DNA of 64,000 nucleotides from assembly GCA_902628925.1 (NCBI GenBank), contig CACOPA010000004.1, positions 55,629 through 119,628 of the forward strand. Reading direction: 5' to 3'. The notes beneath the pieces are model-generated. The model was not told the DNA's origin and did not search any database. It saw only the letters and a program-made list of their open reading frames with translations. The translations under genes and the position numbers were made by a program. Position 1 is the stretch's first letter. Each line of letters starts with the position of its first letter. This document shows positions 34,312-41,651 of this stretch, in pieces. Origin of the DNA: an uncultured SAR86 cluster bacterium (lineage in GTDB: Bacteria > Pseudomonadota > Gammaproteobacteria > Magnimaribacterales > D2472).

Positions 34312-35994
34312 ATGAATAAATTAACTTTATATTTAATTTTTTTAACAATGACTACTATGATTCATGGATATGACAGGTTAACAGGTGAATCTTTTGCCAG
34401 TAGATCAGAGGTTATTGGTCAAAATGGCATGGTGGCAACCAGTCATCCACTGGCTACTCAGATTGGTCTCGATACTCTCAAGAATGGAGGTAATGCAATT
34501 GATGCAGCTATTGCAGCTAATATTGCATTGGGCCTCATGGAGCCAACCGGAAATGGAATTGGTGGAGACTTATTTGCAATTGTCTGGAGTGCCAAAGATA
34601 AAATGCTGTATGGGTTAAATGCATCCGGTCCAGCACCACAAGATATTTCAATTGACTATATTAAATCCAAGGGACTGAAAAAAATTCCCTCTTTTGGGCC
34701 GTTACCAGTTTCAGTTCCTGGAGCTGTTGATGGGTGGGTTAAGCTCCATGAAAGATTTGGCAATATTGATTTTAAAAATCTTTTTGAACCGACGATTAAG
34801 TATGCTCAAGAGGGTTTTCCAGTTACAGAAACAATTGCATATTATTTTGAGAGATCAAAATCTAGATATTTAGACTTTCCAAATTTTAAAGAAACCTGGA
34901 TGCAATCTGGGGATACTCCAAAAAAAGGGGAGATTTTTAAAAACCTAGATCTAGCTAAAACTCTTGAAGAAATTTCAAAAACAAAGCGTAAAAGCTTTTA
35001 TGAAGGCAGGTTGGCTAAGGAGATTGCAAGATTTATAAAAAATCAAGGTGGTTTTCTTTCATTCGAAGATATGTCTAACTATCAGTCTGAATGGGTTGAA
35101 CCTGTTAGCTCAAATTACCGAGGATACGATGTTTGGGAGCTGCCACCAAACGGCCAAGGTATAGCTGCATTACAAATTTTAAATATACTGGAAGGTTTTG
35201 ACCTCAAAGCTATGGGTCTTAATTCGGCTGAGTATGTTCATCATTTTGTCGAGGCTAAGAAGATAGCATTTGCAGATAGAGCTAAATATTATGCTGATCC
35301 AAAATTTAATAATATTGATATCGAGTACCTCATCTCAAAAGAGTATGCGGAACTCAGAAGAAGAGAAATTAACTCATCAAAAGCCTCACAAACTGATTCA
35401 GCCGGTATTTTAAAAAATGGAGATACTATTTACCTGACCACTGCTGATAAGGATGGAAATATGGTCTCTTTAATCCAAAGTAATTATAGGGGCATGGGTT
35501 CAGGGATGATCCCAAATAATCTTGGTTTTATGTTGCAGGATAGAGGTGAGCTCTTCAGCTTGAACCCAGATCATGCGAACTCACTCATGGGTGGCAAAAG
35601 ACCATTTCATACAATTATTCCAGCATTTGTGACTAAGGATGGTGAGCCATTTTTAAGTTTTGGCGTTATGGGCGGAGCTACTCAACCTCAGGCTCATGCT
35701 CAAATAATTATTAACCTAATTGATTTTGAAATGAACCTTCAAGAAGCTGGTGATGCTCCCAGAATCGTTCATTCAGGCTCCTCTCAGCCAACTGATGAAC
35801 AAATGCTTGATGGTGGCTACATAAGTTTGGAGAGGGGATTCAAAGATGCAGTTTTAGATGAATTAGAGAAAATGGGTCATACAATCAAATACGATAAAGG
35901 AGTATTTGGAGGCTACCAAGCAATCATGAAGATAAATAATGTTTATTTCGGCGCCTCTGAAAGTAGAAAAGACGGTCAGGCCTCAGGATATTAA
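34312..35994 (+). CDS. Gamma-glutamyltransferase family protein (second paralogue)
   Basis: A 560-residue exported Ntn-hydrolase (signal peptide LTLYLIFLTMTTMIHG). Family segments NGMVATSHPLATQ, GNGIGGDLFAIVW and FGVMGGATQPQAHAQ are present. The nucleophile is predicted to be T372 in NGDTIYLTTAD. The usual second Thr is Ile here, and the following SLIQSNYRGMGSG marks the YwrD/GGT-like branch rather than classical Ggt. It may hydrolyse gamma-glutamyl or other N-acyl bonds. It starts 21 bp after tRNA-Arg and overlaps the EamA gene by 4 bp at the 3' end. Confidence 0.88.
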   Translation: MNKLTLYLIFLTMTTMIHGYDRLTGESFASRSEVIGQNGMVATSHPLATQIGLDTLKNGGNAIDAAIAANIALGLMEPTGNGIGGDLFAIVWSAKDKMLYGLNASGPAPQDISIDYIKSKGLKKIPSFGPLPVSVPGAVDGWVKLHERFGNIDFKNLFEPTIKYAQEGFPVTETIAYYFERSKSRYLDFPNFKETWMQSGDTPKKGEIFKNLDLAKTLEEISKTKRKSFYEGRLAKEIARFIKNQGGFLSFEDMSNYQSEWVEPVSSNYRGYDVWELPPNGQGIAALQILNILEGFDLKAMGLNSAEYVHHFVEAKKIAFADRAKYYADPKFNNIDIEYLISKEYAELRRREINSSKASQTDSAGILKNGDTIYLTTADKDGNMVSLIQSNYRGMGSGMIPNNLGFMLQDRGELFSLNPDHANSLMGGKRPFHTIIPAFVTKDGEPFLSFGVMGGATQPQAHAQIIINLIDFEMNLQEAGDAPRIVHSGSSQPTDEQMLDGGYISLERGFKDAVLDELEKMGHTIKYDKGVFGGYQAIMKINNVYFGASESRKDGQASGY

Positions 35995-36848
35995 TTTTGT
36001 TTTGCTGAGGAGTTTGAAAAGTAAATTCCTAAGAGGATTAAAATAAATCCTATTGAAATTATTAGTGTAATTTGCTCATCTAAAAAGATGCTGCCCCATA
36101 AAATACCAAAGGCTGGTATTAAATAAGTGACGGTAGAAGTTCGCACAGCCCCTATTCTTTCTATCAATCTCACATAACCCAAGTATGCAACCCCAGTTGA
36201 AATAATGCCTAACCATAATAATGAAAGTATTGTTTCAGTCTTTGGAAAATTATTGGGAACATTAAAAAAAGTAAAAGGTGTTATTAATAAAGCACCAAAA
36301 AACATTGACCAGCCAATCATCACAAATGCATTCAAATTAGATGCATATCGCTGGATGTAACAACCACAAAAAGAATAACAAAAAGCTCCGACCAAGCATG
36401 CAATGCTAGAAACGAATGTAGTTGAAGCATTAGCAGGATTCACAAGAACTAAAATTCCTAAAAAACCTAGTAAAAGACCCACGGCTTGTAAATAACTTAC
36501 CCTGTTCTTGAGCCAAAAATAAGCAAGCACCGTTGTCATTAATGCTGTAGTTCCATTTAATATTGCCAGCATATTTGAGTTGGCCCCTAAAGATGCATAG
36601 GCAAACATAGTAAATGGAAGAGCATTATTCATAATCGCTAGAATAAAAATAGAGTTAAAGTGACTCTTAAAAAGCTTGAGATATTTTTTTTGTAGTAAGA
36701 AAGGGAGAAATAATAAGCCAGCTAAATAAAGTCTTACGGTCACTAACATCACAGGACCAAGATCAGGTGCGGCTATTTTTATAAACATAAATGCACTCCC
36801 CCAGACAGCTGCAAGGAGAATAAGTGTAATCCAGTCTTTAATGTGCAT
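35991..36848 (-). CDS. DMT-superfamily (EamA) transporter
   Basis: A 285-residue inner-membrane protein with ten hydrophobic spans arranged as two EamA repeats. Conserved parts are AAVWGSAFMFIKIAAPDLGP at the start of repeat one and the second-repeat segment beginning SIACLVGAFCYSF. EamA proteins export amino acids or small metabolites, or import nucleosides; the substrate is not predictable. The ATG at 36848 follows a strong intrinsic terminator by 6 nt, so expression depends on read-through of the structured leader upstream or on a start inside it. The only SD-like GGGAGG lies in the terminator stem. Confidence 0.88.
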   Translation of the reverse strand: MHIKDWITLILLAAVWGSAFMFIKIAAPDLGPVMLVTVRLYLAGLLFLPFLLQKKYLKLFKSHFNSIFILAIMNNALPFTMFAYASLGANSNMLAILNGTTALMTTVLAYFWLKNRVSYLQAVGLLLGFLGILVLVNPANASTTFVSSIACLVGAFCYSFCGCYIQRYASNLNAFVMIGWSMFFGALLITPFTFFNVPNNFPKTETILSLLWLGIISTGVAYLGYVRLIERIGAVRTSTVTYLIPAFGILWGSIFLDEQITLIISIGFILILLGIYFSNSSAKQN

Positions 36849-36854
36849 TGAGAT

Positions 36855-36881
36855 AAAAAGAAGCCTCCCTAAGGAGGCTTC
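36855..36881 (-). terminator. Intrinsic terminator 6 nt before the EamA start codon
   Basis: GAAGCCTCC (36881-36873) pairs with GGAGGCTTC (36868-36860) around a 4-nt loop: nine perfect base pairs followed by five T residues on the minus strand. The transporter ATG comes 6 nt after the T-run. Confidence 0.9.
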
Positions 36882-36931
36882 AGCTGTTAAAAAATTATGA
36901 TTAACAGTCGGAAATTAAATCTTACCTTGTG

Positions 36932-36976
36932 TCAAAAGGCAGACCTCCAATTTCCTAGTTCTAAATAAATACTAAT
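36932..36976 (-). CDS. Possible 14-residue leader peptide with AUU start
   Basis: Inside the structured leader, AAGGAGG lies about 8-9 nt before an ATT that opens the frame ISIYLELGNWRSAF, ending at TGA. The spacing is right for initiation, and AUU starts are known (for example infC). Its stop codon falls in the closing stem of the 65-nt domain. There is no other evidence of translation, and it may be coincidence. Confidence 0.25.
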   Translation of the reverse strand: MSIYLELGNWRSAF

Positions 36977-37056
36977 AGGACCACCTCCTTCATCAGGGTA
37001 TTGACACTAGCGCAGTATAATCCCCTTTTAACTATACTGAGCGACTACCTAAGAAA

Positions 37057-37062
37057 ATTATA
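37057..37062 (-). promoter_or_regulatory. Possible -10 element for the structured leader
   Basis: TATAAT on the minus strand (37062-37057) would start transcription near 37050, just before the first hairpin. The region 17 bp upstream (ATTTAA) is a poor -35, so read-through from the SOS-type promoter at 37314-37337 is the alternative. Confidence 0.35.
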
Positions 37063-37079
37063 GCTTACTAATTAAAAAA

Positions 37080-37313
37080 TTAAATAAGTTCTGGTTGATA
37101 GTATTGATTATTCGATTGTTTGATCATTAATGGGTTTGGCAAATCTTTTTCAACATTATCAATATAATTGTCTGAAAGATAATTATGAGCTTCTATGCGA
37201 TCACCTTTGAAATATTTAAAGGCAATAGTATTTAAAGCAGCCGTCTTATCAATTGCTTGGTTATATTCTTCCCTAATAGGATCTGCGAAATTAATTGTTA
37301 TTAAATTATCCAT
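37080..37313 (-). CDS. Unknown 77-residue protein under a LexA box
   Basis: A hydrophilic 77-residue protein (MDNLITINFADPIREEYNQ at the start) with no signal peptide, membrane span or recognised domain. A central helical segment (AIDKTAALNTIAFKYFKGD) is followed by polar residues. The ATG is immediately adjacent to a LexA-type palindrome and has no Shine-Dalgarno sequence, so the transcript may be leaderless. Its size and regulation recall SOS proteins such as DinI, YebG or SulA, but the sequence is not like any of them. The structured leader of the EamA transporter gene begins about 30 bp downstream. Confidence 0.6.
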   Translation of the reverse strand: MDNLITINFADPIREEYNQAIDKTAALNTIAFKYFKGDRIEAHNYLSDNYIDNVEKDLPNPLMIKQSNNQYYQPELI

Positions 37314-37337
37314 AATACTGTATATTTATACAGTATT
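37314..37337 (-). promoter_or_regulatory. LexA-type SOS box
   Basis: A perfect 11-bp inverted repeat around a 2-bp centre. The 16-bp core CTGTATATTTATACAG (37318-37333) is CTGT-N8-ACAG, and the flanking TA bases extend the match to 19 of 20 positions of the E. coli LexA consensus. It sits directly against the start codon of the 77-residue gene, overlapping any promoter, and 3 bp from the stop of the cupin gene. Confidence 0.82.
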
Positions 37338-37340
37338 TAA

Positions 37341-37877
37341 CTATGAACTGAATTCCTTGTCAATAAGCACTGCTAAAAATAGGCAGGGAATATCACTTTC
37401 AACTGACCAAGCATGGCTGGTGCCTTGCTGGATCACAACATCATATGGATTCAGTACAACCTCATCACTATCAAGAATTAATCTAGCTTTCCCTTCCAAT
37501 AAGACTATGTAATCAACTGTCTTTGTAAGGTGCATACCAGGATGTTTTGCAGTATCAGTACGTTCATGTGAAGCTCCAATCATGTCGAATGCAGCGGCAA
37601 AAAAAGCCTCCGTTTCCTCTGGTGAATAATTATCATTCTTTGGTGGAAGCTGAAAATATCTAAATTTAGTTCCACCTGTGGGAGGTGATAATTTAATTCC
37701 CTCCCTATGTCTAGCCTTTGAGCTAGTACGATCAAGGTCTTTGTTATCCGTTTCCCAGAGTTCTGTAAATGCTGAGCCCTCTAGATCAATGCTTGGCTCT
37801 AAGATGTCATCTGCAATGATGATTGATTTATTGTTGCTATCAACGCCTGTAACAATTCTTTTAGGTCTAATTTTCAT
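37341..37877 (-). CDS. Cupin-domain protein
   Basis: A 178-residue protein with a C-terminal cupin. HPGMHLTKTVDYIVLLEGKARLILD is the first cupin motif, with the usual histidines partly changed (H in MHLT, D in VDYI). LNPYDVVIQQGTSHAWSV is the second, ending in the metal His. The N-terminal 60 residues (GSAFTELWETD, GGTKFRYFQLPP) are typical of small cupins that bind a substrate near the barrel. No catalytic role can be assigned. It diverges from an NTF2-like gene, with 56 bp between starts. Confidence 0.8.
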   Translation of the reverse strand: MKIRPKRIVTGVDSNNKSIIIADDILEPSIDLEGSAFTELWETDNKDLDRTSSKARHREGIKLSPPTGGTKFRYFQLPPKNDNYSPEETEAFFAAAFDMIGASHERTDTAKHPGMHLTKTVDYIVLLEGKARLILDSDEVVLNPYDVVIQQGTSHAWSVESDIPCLFLAVLIDKEFSS

Positions 37878-37933
37878 TATTTTGATGTTAATCTATTTAG
37901 TTAATATCTGAAAGGACTGAACAAATTAACGGA

Positions 37934-38389
37934 ATGGATAAGATATCTTATTTAGAAAATATAGAAGAGATTAAAAGATTAAAATATTCTTATTTTCAGG
38001 CCTGTGATATTAATAACCTTAATCAAATCAAGAAAACCTTCGCAACTGAAAATCTAAAAATAGATTTTGAGAACTTTGGCTGCTTTACTGATTTAGAGTC
38101 CTTTTTGGAGCAGTACAAAAAACAATCAATTAAACAAAATCAACTAGAATGCCATTACGGTAAGAATCCTATCTTCAAAAAAATAGATAATTCAATTTTG
38201 GGTATCTGGGCCCTAGACTATTATCTTTTCCAAACAAAAAAACAATTAATGACTAATATTACTGGCTCTTATGAGGACCTATATATTTTAGAAAATGGTC
38301 GCTGGGTAATAGAAAAGTCAAAATTTAGAAGAAATTCTATGAAGACTTTTGATGTATCTAATGTAATAAATCTAAAGAAAATTAATTAA
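37934..38389 (+). CDS. NTF2/SnoaL-like protein
   Basis: A 151-residue cytoplasmic protein without signal peptide. The opening IEEIKRLKYSYFQACD, then FATENLKIDFENFGCF, LECHYGKNPIF and a C-terminal GRWVIEKSKFRRN follow the SnoaL_4 cone-shaped fold. Related proteins include steroid isomerases and dehydratases, but the sequence does not show which. It overlaps the convergent VOC gene by 4 bp. A second, exported NTF2-like protein is at 9373. Confidence 0.75.
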   Translation: MDKISYLENIEEIKRLKYSYFQACDINNLNQIKKTFATENLKIDFENFGCFTDLESFLEQYKKQSIKQNQLECHYGKNPIFKKIDNSILGIWALDYYLFQTKKQLMTNITGSYEDLYILENGRWVIEKSKFRRNSMKTFDVSNVINLKKIN

Positions 38390-38805
38390 GACTTAAATAG
38401 ATTATCAATATTCTTAAATGCTTTAACCTCTATAAAGTTTCCTGAAGGATCTTTAAGAAAAAAAGTGGACTGCTCTCCATCAGTATTTTTAAACCTTGTC
38501 CTTGGCTCAATATAGAAATCAATTTCTGAGGCTTCAACATTCTTGGTAACTGAGTAAAACTCATCAAGTGATAGAACAATTCCAAAGTGCGGAAATGGAA
38601 CATCATCTCCGTCTACATGATTAAATCCTTCATTGCCTTCGAAATCCTTATGCTTGTGAAGCACAAGCTGATGTCCATAAAAATTAAGGTCAATCCAACT
38701 CTTTGCAGATCTACCAAAGCTAATTGGAAAAATTGATTTATAAAATGCAACCGACTTCTCAAGATCATGAACTGGAATTGCTAAATGAAAAGGTTTCATA
38801 TTCAT
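38386..38805 (-). CDS. VOC family (glyoxalase-like) protein
   Basis: A 139-residue vicinal-oxygen-chelate protein with two beta-alpha-beta-beta-beta units. FHLAIPVHDLEKSVAFYKSIFP gives the first metal His region, FPHFGIVLSLDEFYSV the second His, and FFLKDPSGNFIEVKAF the metal Glu. It could be a metal-dependent lyase, isomerase or dioxygenase. It diverges from the DUF885 gene. Confidence 0.85.
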   Translation of the reverse strand: MNMKPFHLAIPVHDLEKSVAFYKSIFPISFGRSAKSWIDLNFYGHQLVLHKHKDFEGNEGFNHVDGDDVPFPHFGIVLSLDEFYSVTKNVEASEIDFYIEPRTRFKNTDGEQSTFFLKDPSGNFIEVKAFKNIDNLFKS

Positions 38806-38864
38806 TCTTAAATTTTTTTTCTAGTATAATTGATACTCAATTAAAGTACTCTCTTGGGGTTATT

Positions 38865-40679
38865 ATGAAAACATTCTTTAAATTCTTTGGTGCAGCATTT
38901 GGGTTAGCTTTTTTAGTTTGCTCAATATATGTTGTGAATCTTTTTTCATCAAAACCGTTCTCTTTAGATCATTATCTAGCTAAAGACTTAATTGTTAACC
39001 TAGTTGATTCTCCTGAGTATATGACCTACATAGGAATTGTTGATTTTTTAAATCCTATTACTAAACACAACAGTAAACTTTCAAATAATACCTTAGAGGA
39101 TTCTGAAGCAGATCACATTGATACGATTAAACATTTACAAATATTAAATTCTTATACAGATGATGATTTAACTGAAGACCAAATTATTACTAAGAAAATA
39201 GCTGTTTTTGATACTGAAAACGATATTAACGGATTTGAGAACTTTAGATTTCATAGTTACCCGATTAATCAAATAGGCGGAGCACATTTAAATGCTGTTG
39301 AGTTTATGACAGATATCCATCCTATTCGTAATAAAAGAGAGGCCAATGATTATCTTAAGCGTGTAAATCAAATAGCTTCATCAATGGATAATCTATTGAT
39401 TTGGTTTGATAAACAGGCAGAAATTGGAATCTATCCTCCTACGTTTGTTTTTGATCATGTAATAAATCAATTATCAGAAATGCTTAGTAATCCATCCAAT
39501 CCGCTTTTGGAAGTTTTTGCAAAGAAAGTTAGAGAGCTTGATTTATCAGACTCTGAAATTAGTTCTCTTGAGACAGAACTTTCAAAGATCATTGAGGAAA
39601 GTTTCAATCCTGCATATCAAAGACTTCTGGATAGAATGATTGCAGATAAATCCTATTCGAATTTAGATCATGGCGTTTGGTCTTTGCCTAATGGTGATGA
39701 ATTTTATAAGTTAAGAATCCGAACCTATACAACTACGGATTATAGCCCCCAAGAAATTCATGATATAGGACTAAGTGAAGTTAAGAGAATAAGTGAGCGC
39801 ATAGCAGAAATATTTAATGAATTAGGATATGACAACAAAAAACCTGTCGGGCTTTTACTTAATGAATTGAATGAAAGTCCTGATTTTCTCTATGCAGACA
39901 CCGCGGATCGAAAAGAAATTGTGATTAGAGACTATACAGAAATGGTTGCTGAGGCTGCAAAAAAAGTAGAGCCCTACTTTGAAAGAATGCCTAAAGCAAG
40001 TGTAGAGGTAAGACCCGTTCCTGAATATTCTGAACAAACGGCTGCAGGAGGTTATTACCAAGGGCCCAGCCTTGATGGCAAAAGACCGGGTGTCTTTTAC
40101 GCTAATCTGTATGATATTAAGCAGACTCCGACTTACAGCATGATGGCGCTGACTCTTCATGAGGCAATCCCAGGTCATCACATGCAAATTGCATTAAATC
40201 AAGAAAATGAAAATCTAACACTTTACAGAAAACAAGGCTACGGAACATCTGCTTTTAGTGAGGGATGGGCTTTGTATGCTGAAAAATTATCTATGGAAGT
40301 TGGGGTAGGTAGAGATTTATATGATGAACTTGGGATTTTGCAAAGTGAGATATTTAGGGCGGTAAGATTGGTGGTTGATACTGGCATGCATTATAAAAGG
40401 TGGACTAGAGAAGAAGCTATGAAATACATGAAGGAAAAGACTGGGATGTCTGATACCGAAGTAAGAACTGAGATTGAAAGATATATTGTATGGCCTGGCC
40501 AAGCTCTTAGTTACAAAGTTGGGATGCTTAAGATTCTTGAATTAAGAGAAAAAGCAAAAAGTGCTCTTGGTGAAAAATTTGACATTAAAAAATTCCATAC
40601 GATTGTGCTTGATAACGGAAACCCTCCTTTGTTTATTTTAGAGGAACTTGTAGATAAATGGATTGAAGCAAGTGCTTAA
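38865..40679 (+). CDS. DUF885 family protein (M32-like metallopeptidase)
   Basis: A 604-residue protein from ATG 38865; the frame extends further upstream but GGGG and a hydrophobic start (MKTFFKFFGAAFGLAFLVCSIYVV) support this one. The N-terminus is a signal anchor or lipid-free signal. DUF885 hallmarks are present: AAGGYYQGPSLDGKRPGVFY, TLHEAIPGHHMQIA (HExxxxHH, likely zinc) and SEGWALYAEKLSMEVG. The fold is related to M32 carboxypeptidases, so a periplasmic peptidase is likely. TATAAT at 38825-38830 could be its -10 element. It complements the M28 and M16 peptidases. Confidence 0.88.
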   Translation: MKTFFKFFGAAFGLAFLVCSIYVVNLFSSKPFSLDHYLAKDLIVNLVDSPEYMTYIGIVDFLNPITKHNSKLSNNTLEDSEADHIDTIKHLQILNSYTDDDLTEDQIITKKIAVFDTENDINGFENFRFHSYPINQIGGAHLNAVEFMTDIHPIRNKREANDYLKRVNQIASSMDNLLIWFDKQAEIGIYPPTFVFDHVINQLSEMLSNPSNPLLEVFAKKVRELDLSDSEISSLETELSKIIEESFNPAYQRLLDRMIADKSYSNLDHGVWSLPNGDEFYKLRIRTYTTTDYSPQEIHDIGLSEVKRISERIAEIFNELGYDNKKPVGLLLNELNESPDFLYADTADRKEIVIRDYTEMVAEAAKKVEPYFERMPKASVEVRPVPEYSEQTAAGGYYQGPSLDGKRPGVFYANLYDIKQTPTYSMMALTLHEAIPGHHMQIALNQENENLTLYRKQGYGTSAFSEGWALYAEKLSMEVGVGRDLYDELGILQSEIFRAVRLVVDTGMHYKRWTREEAMKYMKEKTGMSDTEVRTEIERYIVWPGQALSYKVGMLKILELREKAKSALGEKFDIKKFHTIVLDNGNPPLFILEELVDKWIEASA

Positions 40680-40964
40680 TTAAGAAAACTTAATTAATGA
40701 TTCTCTTTTATCAGTGGGTGATTGGTCTAAAGATATGACTTTCTTTGCGGTTAACTTCTTAATTGTTTTATAAACAGTTGATCTGGACATACCACTAACC
40801 TCTACTACATCAGTTATGTTGCAAATGTTATTTTTAGTTTTAAGTTCAACCATAGTGTATACAACTTTTTTTTCATTTGGTGAGAGTGTATGAATTTTAA
40901 GATGCTTTTCGATCTCCTTAAGCTTGCCTAAATAAAAGCTAAATTCGGAAATTTGGGACGTCAT
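40680..40964 (-). CDS. Short MarR-like winged-helix regulator
   Basis: A 94-residue DNA-binding protein. After a short helix (FYLGKLKEIEKHLKIHTLS) comes a winged helix: ELKTKNNICNITDVVEVSGMSRSTVYKTIKKLTAKKVISLDQ, with a wing TDKRESLIKFS at the very end. It is shorter than typical MarR proteins, since it lacks the C-terminal dimer helices. It diverges from a second winged-helix gene; the 96-bp gap contains a 19-bp palindrome that either or both may bind. Confidence 0.75.
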   Translation of the reverse strand: MTSQISEFSFYLGKLKEIEKHLKIHTLSPNEKKVVYTMVELKTKNNICNITDVVEVSGMSRSTVYKTIKKLTAKKVISLDQSPTDKRESLIKFS

Positions 40965-40996
40965 AATATGTTTAATGATAATACATAAATTAAAAT

Positions 40997-41015
40997 AACT
41001 AAAATAACTTTAGTT
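40997..41015. promoter_or_regulatory. Palindrome between divergent winged-helix genes
   Basis: AACTAAA at 40997-41003 and TTTAGTT at 41009-41015 form a perfect 7-bp inverted repeat around ATAAC. The symmetry extends outward as TAAAAT / ATTTTA with a 1-nt offset. Position between two divergent regulators makes it a likely operator. Confidence 0.6.
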
Positions 41016-41045
41016 AATTTTACCTTAAAGTAAAGACATTTAAAT

Positions 41046-41054
41046 TGATATAAT
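41046..41054 (+). promoter_or_regulatory. Extended -10 promoter of the second winged-helix gene
   Basis: TGATATAAT is an extended -10 (TGn-TATAAT) ending 6 nt before the ATG at 41061. That spacing would start transcription at the A of the start codon, giving a leaderless message. Confidence 0.5.
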
Positions 41055-41060
41055 CTAACA

Positions 41061-41558
41061 ATGAAAAATAAACTCAATCTAATTGAAGATCTCATTCTTT
41101 CGGAATTAAGAGTGTTCAATATGATGCAGTTTTTTAGAGGTTTTATTACTGATACAGAATCAAGACTTATTGTTTATGAAGTTTACTGTAGAGATAGAGA
41201 TGGGCTTGATCCTGTCAATGTAAAGTGGGTTGAGAAGCAACTCGAGGTTTCATTTCCAACAGCCTATAAAATAATTGAAAAGTTAATTAGTGAAGGTATG
41301 TTAATTAAATCAAGAGGATCAAAAGATAAAAGATCATTTACCCTAAATCCTACAAATGCACTTAAGGAAGGCATTAAGACTTATACAATGATGTGGTTAG
41401 AAAAAGCTATTGAACTTAAATTGATTCAAATGTCGGATAAGGAAAAAAATAACCTTTACAAAGGTTTAAAAATTAAATCTGTTGCAAAAAAGTTTGATGA
41501 TGTAACTCAAGAACTTCACGCAAAGCTCCACAAAGATTTAATAAGTCTTAACGATTAA
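41061..41558 (+). CDS. Winged-helix (MarR-like) transcriptional regulator
   Basis: A 165-residue regulator. An N-terminal helical part (LIEDLILSELRVFNMMQFF) leads to the winged helix LDPVNVKWVEKQLEVSFPTAYKIIEKLISEGMLIKSRGSKDKRSFTLN, with the recognition helix around PTAYKIIEKL. A C-terminal helical tail likely dimerises. It appears leaderless. Its stop is 1 bp from the 3' end of the convergent tRNA-Ser gene. Targets are unknown; autoregulation with the divergent partner through the 40997-41015 palindrome is a reasonable guess. Confidence 0.75.
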   Translation: MKNKLNLIEDLILSELRVFNMMQFFRGFITDTESRLIVYEVYCRDRDGLDPVNVKWVEKQLEVSFPTAYKIIEKLISEGMLIKSRGSKDKRSFTLNPTNALKEGIKTYTMMWLEKAIELKLIQMSDKEKNNLYKGLKIKSVAKKFDDVTQELHAKLHKDLISLND

Positions 41559-41559
41559 C

Positions 41560-41649
41560 TGGCGGAGAGACGGGGATTCGAACCCCGGATACGGTTACCC
41601 GTATACTGCCTTTCCAAGGCAGCGCATTCGACCACTCTGCCATCTCTCC
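41560..41649 (-). tRNA. tRNA-Ser (GGA anticodon)
   Basis: A 90-nt type II tRNA on the minus strand from G 41649 to an encoded CCA at 41562-41560. Acceptor GGAGAGA pairs with TCTCTCC. The anticodon loop TTGGAAA gives GGA, reading TCC/TCT. The long variable arm ATACGGGTAACCGTAT is present. Its 5' end is 2 bp from the pgl stop, in the same orientation, so it is probably cut from the pgl message. Confidence 0.97.
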
Positions 41650-41651
41650 TT

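Larger units (their letters stand above)
36855..37050 (-). ncRNA. Candidate structured leader RNA (attenuator, riboswitch or sRNA) upstream of the EamA gene
   Basis: On the minus strand about 195 nt form an ordered series of hairpins. CAGTATA at 37039-37033 pairs with TATACTG at 37019-37013. A 65-nt domain is closed by GTGTCAA (37007-37001) with TTGACAC (36935-36929) and contains an inner stem TCCTA/TAGGA (36980-36976 with 36957-36953). CTGTTAA/TTAACAG pair 36907-36901 with 36890-36884. A 9-bp GC-rich terminator follows. AAGGAGGTGGTCC (36990-36978) complements the 16S rRNA 3' tail with one G-U. Its first 7 nt are also complementary to CCTCCTT in the terminator arm (36877-36871), so two structures exclude each other. 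I do not recognise any named family. It may instead be a free small RNA. Confidence 0.55.

Noticed and set aside
36980..37000. CTGATGA on the minus strand, resembling the hammerhead ribozyme core
   Set aside because: It is followed by a short AGGA/TCCT stem, but the required GAAA and cleavage-site helix do not follow, so the core is incomplete.
37001..37021. TTGACA and TATAAT on the plus strand
   Set aside because: The spacing is only 9 bp, far too short for a sigma-70 promoter. TTGACA here is one arm of an RNA stem on the other strand.
36855..37050. 6S RNA, CsrB-type sRNA or SRP RNA identity for the structured region
   Set aside because: Length is close to 6S RNA and several GGA motifs are present, but the long rod with central bubble of 6S, the many GGA hairpin loops of CsrB and the SRP core are not evident.
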